In this document: piece by piece, positions 28,001 to 34,120 of the stretch
Layout: every line of letters starts with the position of its first letter
How positions within the stretch are numbered: position 1 is the stretch's first letter
Source of the DNA: JACDER01 sp963717765
Lineage (GTDB): Bacteria > Actinomycetota > Thermoleophilia > Gaiellales > Gaiellaceae
Direction of reading: 5' to 3'
NCBI GenBank assembly: GCA_963717765.1
Contig: CAVQWX010000003.1
Span: 558,001 to 622,000 of the forward strand
DNA length: 64,000 nucleotides
Made by a program: the position numbers and the translations under genes
The notes under the pieces: generated by a model
Database searches by the model: none
Seen by the model: only the letters and a program-made list of their open reading frames with translations
What the model was told of the DNA's origin: nothing

Positions 28001-31000
28001 TGCCGCTCTCGTCCGTCATCTGCGTCGCCGCCTGGTAGACGTCGATCAACGATCCGTCGAGATCGGCGAAGCGCATGGGCATGCCGGAGCCGGTGAAGTA
28101 GCCGGGCCGGTCCGCGATCCAGGCTTCCGGCCAGTAGTAGTAGGTCGTGTCGAGACGGATGCCGTTGGCGCGCTCCACGTGCGGCTGGGTCGCCCAGTCG
28201 CTCCACGTGATGCAGTGGGTGCGGTTGGTAGACGGCGGGGGCACGCTGGGGAAGTTGGACGCGAAGCTGGCGAGCTGGCTCGTATAGAAGTCGGACAGGG
28301 TTGCCGGTGTCCAGTCCGCGCAGTCGGTGTTGATGTGGAGGCTCAACTCGAAGCCCTGGGCCTCATACGCGCCGGCGGCCGAGTCGCTGATGGGGGTGTT
28401 CGCGTACATGTACGTCGTGCCTCGTACGCACTCCCAGTCAGCGACGTTGCAGCCGGGCGGGCTGACCGAGTTGTCCCAGTCGAACTGGCCGACGGTGCCG
28501 CCGGTGGCGTGGTCGTCGCCGGTCATGACGACGACGGCCTTCGCGCCGCGGGGGAAGTACCAGAACCGCGGTAGCGGCATCTGGTCGCGGTCGACGTGCT
28601 CGATGAGGTTCGCCAGCAGGCGCTGCTGCTCGTCTGCCTGGGGGATCTGGATCTTGGAGAAGTCGATCCAGTTGGGGTAGAACATGTCGTCCGAGCGGAT
28701 GATCGGAGGCTGCTCGCCGTCGCGCTCGGTGCCGGCCCAGGCCGGGTTCCCCTGGCGCGTGTAGACAACCGACTTCGCGAGGTCGTAGGTGAAGGCCGCT
28801 GCCTGGCCGCCGTTCGAGCCGACCGAACGCACGGTGACCGCGGGGTTGGCGGTGGCCGTCGACGCGTCCGAGTACAGCGTTGCCAGGGCGTCCGTCCCCG
28901 TGTTCGTGACATACCGATCGGCGGTCCCGTGGAACTGGATGGTCTGTCCGACGAGTCCCGCGCCCGGCTTGCCGCCACTCGTGTCGAACAGCAGGTAGGC
29001 ATCCGAGAGGTCGGTTCCCGTGTCGGTCAGGCCCAGTAGGCCGGCCAGATCGGGATCGGGCCGCATCGCGATGAGGTTGCCGCCCGCGTTGACCCACGCC
29101 TCGAGCATCGCTGCCTGGGACGGGTCGATTGAGATCTCACCGAGGATGACCACGTCGTAGTCGGCCAGCATGGCGGCGTTCACGCTGGTGATGTCGACCG
29201 CGTTGAACTCGTTGAGGCCTTCGTTGCGGAGGATCTCGACGTAGTAGCGGCTGAACGGGTTTGCCGCCGAGGAGACGACGAGGACCGGGCCGCCCGGGCC
29301 CTCGTCGGGCGGTGGCGGAGGCGGCGCGGCAGTCGTGAACGACCAGGTGACGTCGGCCGCTAGCGGGTTGGGGGGATCGGCCGCATCTGTGACCCCGCCG
29401 GCACCGCCCTTGACAGTGGCCGTGTAGGTCGTGCTGTAGTCGAGCGGGGCGGCCGGATCGAGGATGGCCGTCCGCGTCGCGGCGCTGTAGGAGACGGTCG
29501 CGCTGACGAGGGAATTTGACGGGTCGCGTAGCTCGACCGTCGACGCCGAAATCGAAGCAGCCGCCATCGGCTCGCTGAACGTTGCCGTGACGTTGGAGCC
29601 CACGGCGACGGACGGGGCGCCCGGTGAAGGGGAACGAGCGACGATGGTTGGCGGCGTCGTGTCAGGCCCTACCTCGTTCACGAAGGTGACGTCGACGAGG
29701 TAGTTCGAGGACCCGAACGTTTGGGTCGGATAAACGCCGCCGCCGCCGTACTGGTAGACGCCGTTCGCTCCGTCGACGCCGTCCTGCAGCGCGCGGAGCG
29801 GCGCGTTGTCGACGCCGGCCGTGGCGAACGAGGTTCCGGTCGCATAGTTGCCGGACGTCGTGTGGTACGAAGCGACATAGGTCGTGTCGGCGTCGACCGC
29901 AATCGGTGCCGAGAACGTCGCCTCCTGCCAACCGGTGGCGGACTCACCCGCGAACGTCACGGTCCCGAGGTTGGTGCCTCCGGTGGTCCACAGTCGCCCG
30001 GTGTGCGTCCCCGCATTGCCCGCGGTCTTGTAGAAGCGGATCCCGGTGATGAAACCTGCGACGTCGGACCGGAACTTCACCCCCAGCTCGACGGCGGTGC
30101 TGTCGTCCTCCTGGACGCCTGTCGTGGACGGCGTGAAGATCGTGCAGGGGCACGTCTGGGCGGCGGCCGTGAAGCTCACACTGGTCGCGGTGCCGATGTT
30201 GGCCGCGTCGTCCACGGCACGTGCCTGCGCAGTCACCGGGCCGTTGGACGCGCTGAACGTGTAGGACCAGCTCGTCGTCCCGGTCGCGTGCCCCCACGTG
30301 AGGCCGCCGTCGGTCGAGACCTCGACCGCGGCGACGACGCCGCCGGAGTCGGCGGCAGTGCCGGAAATCGTGATGCTGCCGCCCGGCACGGTCGCGCCGT
30401 CCGCCGGATCGGTGATGGATGCGGTCGGCGCAGATGTGTCCAGCGGACCGCCCGCGGTCAGGCCCGACTGAAGCGTCTCGGGCTGGGCGCCCATGTCGGA
30501 GAGGATGTTGACCGTGGCCTGCTGCATCCGTGGGTCCGGGGTGGACGAGCCGCGGTCGTGGGTGCCGTCGAGGCCCCACGACCACTGGACCGTGCCGGTG
30601 CCGAAGACGAGCGCGCCACTCGGCGCGCGGTACAGGCTCATCCTGTGGTTCTTGCCGCCCGCGGTGGTGTCGGAGAGCGTGATCCGCCCGGGCGGGTACG
30701 AGCTTGCATACGCCGGCTGCTCCCAGTCGAACTCGTAGCCGAGTGTGTCCGCGGCCAGCGTGGTCGCGCCGCTCATCCCGGTATTCCGCCAGAAGCGCAA
30801 GCCGGTGTCGGAAGCGGGGACCTGGATGGCGGTCGTCGCGTCGCCCCAGCTGATCTGTCCGGACATGGCGTTCTCGGGACGCCCACCGTCGTGGCCCGTC
30901 TGGTTCTGTCTCCAGAGTCCCGTCCACGTGTCCGGATCGGGATCGCAGTCGAAGTTCCCGAGGCAGTCGTAGTGCTCGGAACCCTGGGCATCACCCTCCT

Positions 31001-32027
31001 TGTACGAGACGAGGGTGCGGTAGTCGGTGCTTCCACCGTCGGCGGTGCTCGGCTCCCAGCGGGTCTTCCAGTAGCTCTCGTTACCGCTGAAGAAGGCGAG
31101 GTTGACGCCGGCGTCGCGGGCGGCCTCCACGTTGGCGCGCTGCCCGGCCGACCAGTATTCGTCGTGGCCGTCCGAGAGGAAGGCCTTGTGCTCGAGGATC
31201 TCCGCGCCACGCCGATCGGAGTCGGCCTCGGCGAAGTAGCTGACGTCGAAGCCGTTGCGCTCGAGCCAGCGCACCATCGGGTACTCGGCATTGAAGAGCC
31301 AGTCCTCGGTCGGCGCGTCTCGCGTCGTGAACGGGCGGTTGTAGCTGACCTTGTGGGCATGCCCGGGACCGTCGTAGAGGCTGTAGCCCCCGTAGCGGTT
31401 GTACGCCTGCCACGTCGTGTCCGAGGTCTGGACGAGCAAATCGGAGTTACCGTCGTCGTCGCGCACGACGAAGGCGATATGGCTGGCGAGGTCGCCGCCG
31501 ACGTCTTCGCGCGTCGGCCGGGCGATGTAGATCCCCGAGACAGCGTCAGATGGCACCTGCCAGGAAGCCGAGATGCCCCAGTTGCCGCAGTCCACGAGGT
31601 TGTCCGGCAGCGTGCCCCCCGCGCCGAGGCAGTCGGGCTGCGTCTGCGGTAGCGAGGCCGAAGGTTGGATCGTGTCCACCAGCCGGGCGCCGTTGCCCTG
31701 GTACCAGCCGAGCCGGTAGATGTCGATCCGATAGTCGGTCGACACCGTGTCGATCTTGAAGTTGACCGTCCCGCCCTGGTCGACGCTGATGTCGGTCGCG
31801 AAGCCCTGGATGCTCGGGTCGCCCGCCCCGCTGACGTCCCACTCGGACGGGGGACTTCCCGGCTGAAGGTTCTCCGTGACGATCTCGTTCGGGACGGGGT
31901 CTGCGGCCTGCGCGCCCGACTGGAAGAGGCAGACGAAAATGAGCATGGCCGCTCCGACGGCGAGCAACGCCTTCGCGGTCAACGCAGACCTGTGCGCGGC
32001 TCGAACCGACGCCGCTGTCGTCCTCAC
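16023..32027 (-). CDS. Giant secreted multidomain repeat protein, 5334 residues
   Basis: The GTG start at 32027 follows GGAGTAG and a signal peptide ending AQA (about residue 41). In order I see: an N,N-dimethylformamidase beta-subunit-like domain (to about 530); an Ig-like domain; a DUF4082-like domain (about 620-790); a Big_5-like Ig domain; a glutamine-amidotransferase/polysaccharide-deacetylase-like region (about 910-1490, VVVMTGDDHA and LSLHINTD); a fibronectin III-like domain; three LamG/DUF1349-like lectin domains alternating with Big_5 domains; and 5.5 near-identical 193-residue Ig-like repeats (about 2790-3868). Two copies of a 372-residue block (about 4210-4955) and a C-terminal six-YWTN propeller complete it. 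No LPXTG signal or membrane anchor is present. The role is probably surface or matrix carbohydrate binding or processing; that is inference. Confidence 0.85.
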   Translation of the reverse strand: MRTTAASVRAAHRSALTAKALLAVGAAMLIFVCLFQSGAQAADPVPNEIVTENLQPGSPPSEWDVSGAGDPSIQGFATDISVDQGGTVNFKIDTVSTDYRIDIYRLGWYQGNGARLVDTIQPSASLPQTQPDCLGAGGTLPDNLVDCGNWGISASWQVPSDAVSGIYIARPTREDVGGDLASHIAFVVRDDDGNSDLLVQTSDTTWQAYNRYGGYSLYDGPGHAHKVSYNRPFTTRDAPTEDWLFNAEYPMVRWLERNGFDVSYFAEADSDRRGAEILEHKAFLSDGHDEYWSAGQRANVEAARDAGVNLAFFSGNESYWKTRWEPSTADGGSTDYRTLVSYKEGDAQGSEHYDCLGNFDCDPDPDTWTGLWRQNQTGHDGGRPENAMSGQISWGDATTAIQVPASDTGLRFWRNTGMSGATTLAADTLGYEFDWEQPAYASSYPPGRITLSDTTAGGKNHRMSLYRAPSGALVFGTGTVQWSWGLDGTHDRGSSTPDPRMQQATVNILSDMGAQPETLQSGLTAGGPLDTSAPTASITDPADGATVPGGSITISGTAADSGGVVAAVEVSTDGGLTWGHATGTTSWSYTFSASNGPVTAQARAVDDAANIGTATSVSFTAAAQTCPCTIFTPSTTGVQEDDSTAVELGVKFRSDVAGFITGIRFYKTAGNAGTHTGRLWTTGGTNLGTVTFAGESATGWQEATFSAPIAVDADTTYVASYHTTSGNYATGTSFATAGVDNAPLRALQDGVDGANGVYQYGGGGVYPTQTFGSSNYLVDVTFVNEVGPDTTPPTIVARSPSPGAPSVAVGSNVTATFSEPMAAASISASTVELRDPSNSLVSATVSYSAATRTAILDPAAPLDYSTTYTATVKGGAGGVTDAADPPNPLAADVTWSFTTAAPPPPPPDEGPGGPVLVVSSAANPFSRYYVEILRNEGLNEFNAVDITSVNAAMLADYDVVILGEISIDPSQAAMLEAWVNAGGNLIAMRPDPDLAGLLGLTDTGTDLSDAYLLFDTSGGKPGAGLVGQTIQFHGTADRYVTNTGTDALATLYSDASTATANPAVTVRSVGSNGGQAAAFTYDLAKSVVYTRQGNPAWAGTERDGEQPPIIRSDDMFYPNWIDFSKIQIPQADEQQRLLANLIEHVDRDQMPLPRFWYFPRGAKAVVVMTGDDHATGGTVGQFDWDNSVSPPGCNVADWECVRGTTYMYANTPISDSAAGAYEAQGFELSLHINTDCADWTPATLSDFYTSQLASFASNFPSVPPPSTNRTHCITWSDWATQPHVERANGIRLDTTYYYWPEAWIADRPGYFTGSGMPMRFADLDGSLIDVYQAATQMTDESGITYSTHINTLLDNALGAPGYYGVVTANMHTDNGDHPGQQTIVNAALARDVPVVSARQMLTWLDGRNGSSFADLTWNAGTLTFSIARAAGSNGLQAMLPTQGATGSLQSLTRGGNSVTYSTQTIKGIEYAVFDAAAGSYAATFAVDSTAPTISSVLAVPGTGGKTTITWTTDEPATSRVDYGTNANDLSSVVSDDTLKTSHSVDLTGLAPDTTYYFRVTSADAVPNTKTSPDSPAAPATFSTPTDVATDTTVADFAAGTPGSSTYVSDTDGGEVVLAPTSGAEFSGTALPGGWIENPTPWSPGGAVTVSGGQMMLDARSAATTATFGPGRTLEFVATFGGQRHQHFGLINGVDFNAPWIVVSTGTAGDGVYARSDTNQTGVSLGAGLQGSPHRYRIVWTATGFDFYVDGAVTPSATLAYAVGTPLNIGGSDLDPGTTLSVDWTRMSPYASPGTFLSRIHDAGSPADWGTLSYVADIPSGTTLALSVRHGDTPTPDGSWGPFSPIANGEVIGGSSRYLQYRVDATSSTGDVTPTLSSVMLPFTASTTDTDPPGISGRTPSPGATDVAVGTDVTATFDEPMNPATVTTSTFKLQGPGGDVPATVTYAGATATLDPNAALAPSTTYQATVSGTVADTSGNELGADDSWSFTTASPSFVDTTVADFSAGTPGSDTSISDMSGGEVILKPTVQAEFAGSALPSGWEEQPWGSGGSASVSGGALTVNGARANTTTFFGPGRSLEFVATFGGGAFGTIGLGDTLDNPPWANFGLTNDGNFYARTHDGAGQDVEQLSSSLIGTPHRFRIDWNPSNIQFFVDGALVATQRAVSAPMRPIVSDAVVGGPDVSVDWLRLSPYPASGTFDSRVFDAGEPVNWNTLSWNGDLPSGTSLALKVRRGSTPTPDGSWSAFESVASSGATIGGNSRYVQYRAELTTSDPTATPALRDVTVTYATGADTAAPVILERSPAPNATDVAPASSVSVGFNEPMAAASFTAAHFRLRAQGAGTDVPATITVSGANASLDPDADLQRSTVYTVTVSGNVTDAAGNELGSDASWTFTTADQTATDTTVGDFSAGTTGGSTYVSETGNGEVILAPTVGAEFSGSSLPVGWESGSWTGGTALVGGGSVTVDGGWARTTATFAPGPALEFVATFSGASFQNAGLGETLDSGSESWAMFGTDGTADLLRVRVNNAGVTSQFDLGSTYLNAPHRYRIEWDAFQIRFLVDGTLVHTADVTIGANLRPIASDYNTGGGALSVDWVRLGPYSGSGTFMSRVLDGGSNADWQQLTTTLDLPPGTAVSFETRSGASADPEDASWSNWSALSGGQIQSGNARYLQYRAILTSSDASLTPAVRDVTVSYVPVVAGAADHLTFTSPADDLASGADRDLTVEVRDAGGNLVDDDSTVVTFAKDGGAGTVSGLGNATASDGVVTKTVTGGQAGPITITAAATGLTGDTATFTITAAALDHFKVEAAGGGDIGTQTAGGPFDVKVTAQDANNNTVTGFDGAADTVDISSNRGCPSGCTTSAGFVNGVLAAHSLTLTEAGAGATITATRSSGGAQSGTSNTFTVDAAALDHITVSPASATIAAGATQSYTVEAFDQFNNSRGDVTASTTFTIAPDGSCVGADCGSDLSGAHTVTGTFLGDSDDADLTITAAALDHFKVEAAGGGDIGTQTAGGPFDVKVTAQDANNNTVTGFDGAADTVDISSNRGCPSGCTTSAGFVNGVLAAHSLTLTEAGAGATITATRSSGGAQSGTSNTFTVDAAALDHITVSPASATIAAGATQSYTVEAFDQFNNSRGDVTASTTFTIAPDGSCVGADCGSDLSGAHTVTGTFLGDSDDADLTITAAALDHFKVEAAGGGDIGTQTAGGPFDVKVTAQDANNNTVTGFDGAADTVDISSNRGCPSGCTTSAGFVNGVLAAHSLTLTEAGAGATITATRSSGGAQNGTSNTFTVDAAALDHITVSPASATIAAGATQSYTVEAFDQFNNSRGDVTASTTFTIAPDGSCVGADCGSDLSGAHTVTGTFLGDSDDADLTITAAALDHFKVEAAGGGDIGTQTAGGPFDVKVTAQDANNNTVTGFDGAADTVDISSNRGCPSGCTTSAGFVNGVLAAHSLTLTEAGAGATITATRSSGGAQNGTSNTFTVDAAALDHITVSPASATIAAGATQSYTVEAFDQFNNSRGDVTASTTFTIAPDGSCVGADCGSDLSGAHTVTGTFLGDSDDADLTITAAALDHFKVEAAGGGDIGTQTAGGPFDVKVTAQDANNNTVTGFDGAADTVDISSNRGCPSGCTTSAGFVNGVLAAHSLTLTEAGAGATITATRSSGGAQNGTSNTFTVDAAALDHITVSPASATIAAGATQSYTVEAFDQFNNSRGDVTASTTFTIAPDGSCVGADCGSDLSGAHTVTGTFLGDSDDADLTITAAALDHFKVEAAGGGDIGTQTAGGPFDVKVTAQDANNNTVTGFDGAADTVDISSNRGCPSGCTTSAGFVNGVLAAHSLTLTEAGAGATITATRSSGGAQNGTSNTFTITAGAADHLTFTSSEDSLAAGATRDLTVEVRDAADNLVDDDSTVVTFAKDSGAGTVTGLGTATAVDGVATKTVTGGQAGEITITAATTGLTGDATTFTITAGSLHHFKIDSVATQQATVGFSFHVTAQDMSDNTVTGFTGTVNVASTLPISGGAFTSSNFVNGELTIPITLTSGAMSASITVMRTSGSEAGGSNAFRVVQADGAGTLSVSPTFVRNGSTGNTLAFTYTPVGGGIVNGEISIQVPADWSPASTVGTAPGFTKASAGTLSVSPDGRTITLSISSRAENNSLTVTYGAKSSGGPGATAPSSSGPETWIGKSKGAAGGTLQVGSSPSVNVLAPDGSGTISPSPDEVVKGTTGNTITFTYTAAPGGMQNGTITLVVPSGWSTPSTVGTAAGFTTASTGTVNVSGTTVNVNGITLDGGSTMTIKYGDKGSGGPGATAPTTAQMQTWTTKQRSNSAGTSASLAVQPTVTVTGGGSPLDHFDIDPIGTQQAGSQFSFHVTAKDASNNTVTNYNGAVSVTSNRAIQGGPFTSSPFVNGELTIPITLTEGGTGSTLMVTDGSVSKTSNAFRVLQADGAGTMSVSPTFVRNGSTGNTLTFSYTPDPGGIVNGILSIDVPAGWPDPSTTAADAGYVTASGGTVSINDRTIVIDVADRAAGNALTIKYGVKSSGPGATAPATPGTATWTAKSKGAAGGTMQPLASSPQVAVIASDGSGTISPSPDEVVKGTTGNTITFTYTAAPGGMQNGTITLVVPSGWSTPSTVGTAAGFTTASTGTVNVSGTTVNVNGITLDGGSTMTIKYGDKGSGGPGATAPTTAQMQTWTTKQRSNSAGTSASLAVQPTVTVTGGGSPLDHFDIDPIGTQQAGSQFSFHVTAKDASNNTVTNYNGAVSVTSNRAIQGGPFTSSPFVNGELTIPITLTEGGTGSTLMVTDGSVSKTSNAFRVLQADGAGTMSVSPTFVRNGSTGNTLTFSYTPDPGGIVNGILSIDVPAGWPDPSTTAADAGYVTASGGTVSINDRTIVIDVADRAAGNALTIKYGVKSSGPGATAPATPGTATWTAKSKGAAGGTMQPLASSPQVAVIASDGSGTIEPSRAFVDQGSSPNTIVFTYTAATGGMANGLLTLDVPTGWSAPSTISTAAGAVTTSTGTATVAGRKITVSGLTLNGGESVTVTYGSRAAGGPGASAPNTAGPQTWPARQRSSASGPLISLASSPQVIVAHLYLYWTNAETETIGRADLDGQNPSQSFITGASNPSGVAVDGGHVYWTNNGTGTIGRADLDGQNPSQSFITGASNPSGVAVDGGHVYWTNNGTGTIGRADLDGQNPSQSFITGASNPSGVAVDGGHVYWTNNGTGTIGRADLDGQNPSQSFITGASNPSGVAVDGGHVYWTNNGTGTIGRADLDGQNPSQSFITGASNPSGVAVDGGHVYWTNNGTGTIGRADLDGQNPSQSFITGASNPSGVAVGPG
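16041..16738 (-). repeat. 123-bp tandem repeat encoding YWTN propeller blades
   Basis: Copies start at 16041, 16164, 16287, 16410, 16533 and 16656, nearly identical at the DNA level. Each encodes 41 residues (GHVYWTNNGTGTIGRADLDG and so on). Six YWTN motifs in all would close a six-bladed YWTD-type beta-propeller. Confidence 0.9.
17161..19408 (-). repeat. Two tandem copies of a 1116-bp unit
   Basis: The text from 17161 recurs at 18277 (offset 1116 bases, 372 codons) without differences that I can see by eye, ending near 19408. It encodes paired Ig-like modules of the giant protein. Confidence 0.85.
20425..23649 (-). repeat. 579-bp tandem array, about 5.6 copies
   Basis: Units of 579 bp (193 codons) repeat from 23649 down to 20425: five full copies and one partial. 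The only difference I noticed is C for T at 22762 and 23341, changing Asn to Ser. Each unit encodes two Ig-like modules (LDHFKVEAAGGG and LDHITVSPASAT). Confidence 0.9.
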
Positions 32028-32225
32028 CAGAAACTACTCCATTCCAAAACCGCAGGGCTTCCGAGAGGTGAACGCTATGCTCGCCGGGACGATACGTCAA
32101 GTAGCACCGCGTCATCGTCGCGTCAGTTCGTGCCACAAAGAGCGACCTAGAGCGGAATCTGGCGGACGGAGAAAACGCGGGCAATGCCGACGGGACCGAC
32201 AAGGGACTCGACGCGCGATAAGCAC

Positions 32226-33428
32226 CTAGATGGTTCGGAGTGCTTCGGTTGGTGAGAGTCGTGCGGCTCGGATGGCGGGGAGGAGTCCGGAGATGGCGCC
32301 GATGAGGATGGCGGCGGCAACGCCGCCGGCCCAGGCTGTGATGGGGACGACCGCGGTCCAGTGTTTGAGGTGGGAGTAGATGATGGTTGCGACGGCGCCA
32401 GCGGCGACGCCGGCGGCGCCGCCGAGGAGGGCGAGGAGGATCGCCTCGGCGAGGAACTGGGTTCGGATTTGTCCTTTGGTGGCGCCGAGGCTGCGGCGGA
32501 GGCCGATCTCGGAGCGGCGTTCGAGGACGCCGATGAGCATGATGTTGGCGACGCCGACGGCGCCGACGAGCAGGGAGACCGCGCCGAGGCCGAGGAACAG
32601 GCTGTTCAGCGCGGCTTTGGCGTCGGCTTGGGCGACCAGCGCGTCGGAGGGCTGGGCAACGTCGACCTCGTTCGGCTGTTCGGGGTTGGCGGTGGCGGCG
32701 AGCACGTCGTGGACCGCGTTGACCTGGTCGGTCTGCGCGCGCAGGTAGATCTCCGACGGGTGTCCGTCAAAGCCGAGGTATTTCTGCGCGGCCGGGTACC
32801 CGATGAGCACGGCGGTGTCGATTTCGGGGGCGAGCACGGCGGGGTTGAGGATGCCGACCGGGTAGAACCAGTGCCCCCCGACCCAGATCCGCTCGCCAGG
32901 GTAGATGCGGTCGATGCCCATACGCCCGGCGGCGGCAGCGCCGAGCACGGCGACCGGCTCTCGGGCGGTGGCGGCGTTCAGGAAGCGGCCCTGGGCGACC
33001 GAGGTGCCGACAGTGTCGGGAAGTCCCAGGCTGGTTGCCTGCACGGACAGCGCGTTGGTATTGATCGAGGGGATGAGCGGGCTGCGGTAGGCGTTTGCGC
33101 TGCTGACGCTGCCGATGTCGTCCACGGCGGTCACCGCCTCGACGCGGGAGATCATGCCGGGCGCCGCGACCGGGAGCTCGGCGGTGTCGCCGCTTAGGGT
33201 CTGCCCGTTGGCGACGGTGAGAAGGTTAGTGCCGAGCTTGCTGATCTCGTTGAGCAGCCCAGCTTGAGAGGAGGCAGAGAGCCCGAGCACCGCGACGATC
33301 GCAGCGACCCCAATCGCGATCCCAAGTGCGGACAGGGCCGCCCTGACGCGGCGGGTGCGCAGACCGACGCTGGCAACACGCGCGAGGTCGGCGAGACTCA
33401 GCCTCGGCGAGCTGAGCGCAGCCTGCAT
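32226..33428 (-). CDS. MacB/FtsX-type ABC transporter permease
   Basis: The 400-residue protein has the MacB layout: one N-terminal transmembrane helix (VRAALSALGIAIGVAAIVAVLGL), a large extracytoplasmic domain (about 45-280), then three C-terminal helices. These include LFLGLGAVSLLVGAVGVANIML and a final IGAISGLLPAIRAARLSPTEAL, the FtsX signature. The ATG overlaps the TGA of the ATPase gene (ATGA at 33428), so it is translated with it. MacB-type systems are mechanotransmission exporters moving peptides, lipoproteins or drugs using a HlyD-type adaptor; both partners are in this operon. The giant secreted-protein gene begins 198 bases downstream in the same direction. Confidence 0.88.
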   Translation of the reverse strand: MQAALSSPRLSLADLARVASVGLRTRRVRAALSALGIAIGVAAIVAVLGLSASSQAGLLNEISKLGTNLLTVANGQTLSGDTAELPVAAPGMISRVEAVTAVDDIGSVSSANAYRSPLIPSINTNALSVQATSLGLPDTVGTSVAQGRFLNAATAREPVAVLGAAAAGRMGIDRIYPGERIWVGGHWFYPVGILNPAVLAPEIDTAVLIGYPAAQKYLGFDGHPSEIYLRAQTDQVNAVHDVLAATANPEQPNEVDVAQPSDALVAQADAKAALNSLFLGLGAVSLLVGAVGVANIMLIGVLERRSEIGLRRSLGATKGQIRTQFLAEAILLALLGGAAGVAAGAVATIIYSHLKHWTAVVPITAWAGGVAAAILIGAISGLLPAIRAARLSPTEALRTI

Positions 33429-34120
33429 CAGGCGACAGTGTCGGACATGACGCGCCCGTCGAGCATCTCGACACAGCGCGGCATACGCGCGGCGATGTGC
33501 TCGTCATGGGTGATGACCACGATGGTGGTGCCGGCCGCGTGGAGCTCCTCGAGCAGCGCGAGGATCGCCTGTCCCGTGGCCTGGTCGAGGTTGCCAGTGG
33601 GCTCGTCCGCCAAGACGATGGCCGGTTGGCCGACCAGAGCCCGAGCGATCGCCACCCGCTGACGCTGCCCGACCGAGACCTCGGTCGGGCGCGCCTGCAG
33701 CCGGTCGGACAGCCCGACGGCGGACAGCGCCTCGGCCGCGCGGTCCCGCCGCTGCCTAATCGGCACGCCGGCGTAGAGCAGCCCGTCGGCCACGTTGTCC
33801 AACAACGTGGCGTGCTCGGCGAGAAAGAACTGCTGAAACACGAACCCCACCCGGCTGGCCCGTAGCGCCGCGAGCTGGCGGTCCGTGAGAGTCGCCACGT
33901 CCAGACCCGTGATCTTCACGGTGCCGGCGCTGGGGCGGTCCAGGCTACCCATCACGTGCAGCAGCGTGCTCTTGCCCGACCCCGACGGGCCCACCACCGC
34001 CGCCAACTCTCCCACGGTCACGGTCAGGCTGACGCCGCGCAGCGCCGTCACCGGCGGCGCACTGGGATAGGTCTTGCTCACTCGGTCGACCTCCAACACC
34101 GTTGCCGCAGCGCCGCTCAC
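33428..34120 (-). CDS. MacB/LolD-type ABC transporter ATPase
   Basis: The 230-residue protein has Walker A GPSGSGKST at 44-52, a Q loop in FVFQQFFL, and Walker B IVLADEPTGNLD at 168-179. The signature is EVSVGQRQRVAIARAL, where VSVGQ replaces the usual LSGGQ. It powers the adjacent FtsX-type permease. The GTG start overlaps the adaptor stop (GTGA at 34117-34120). The serine and final GQ of the signature are kept, so the altered glycine need not abolish activity, but it is unusual. Confidence 0.9.
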   Translation of the reverse strand: MSGAAATVLEVDRVSKTYPSAPPVTALRGVSLTVTVGELAAVVGPSGSGKSTLLHVMGSLDRPSAGTVKITGLDVATLTDRQLAALRASRVGFVFQQFFLAEHATLLDNVADGLLYAGVPIRQRRDRAAEALSAVGLSDRLQARPTEVSVGQRQRVAIARALVGQPAIVLADEPTGNLDQATGQAILALLEELHAAGTTIVVITHDEHIAARMPRCVEMLDGRVMSDTVA

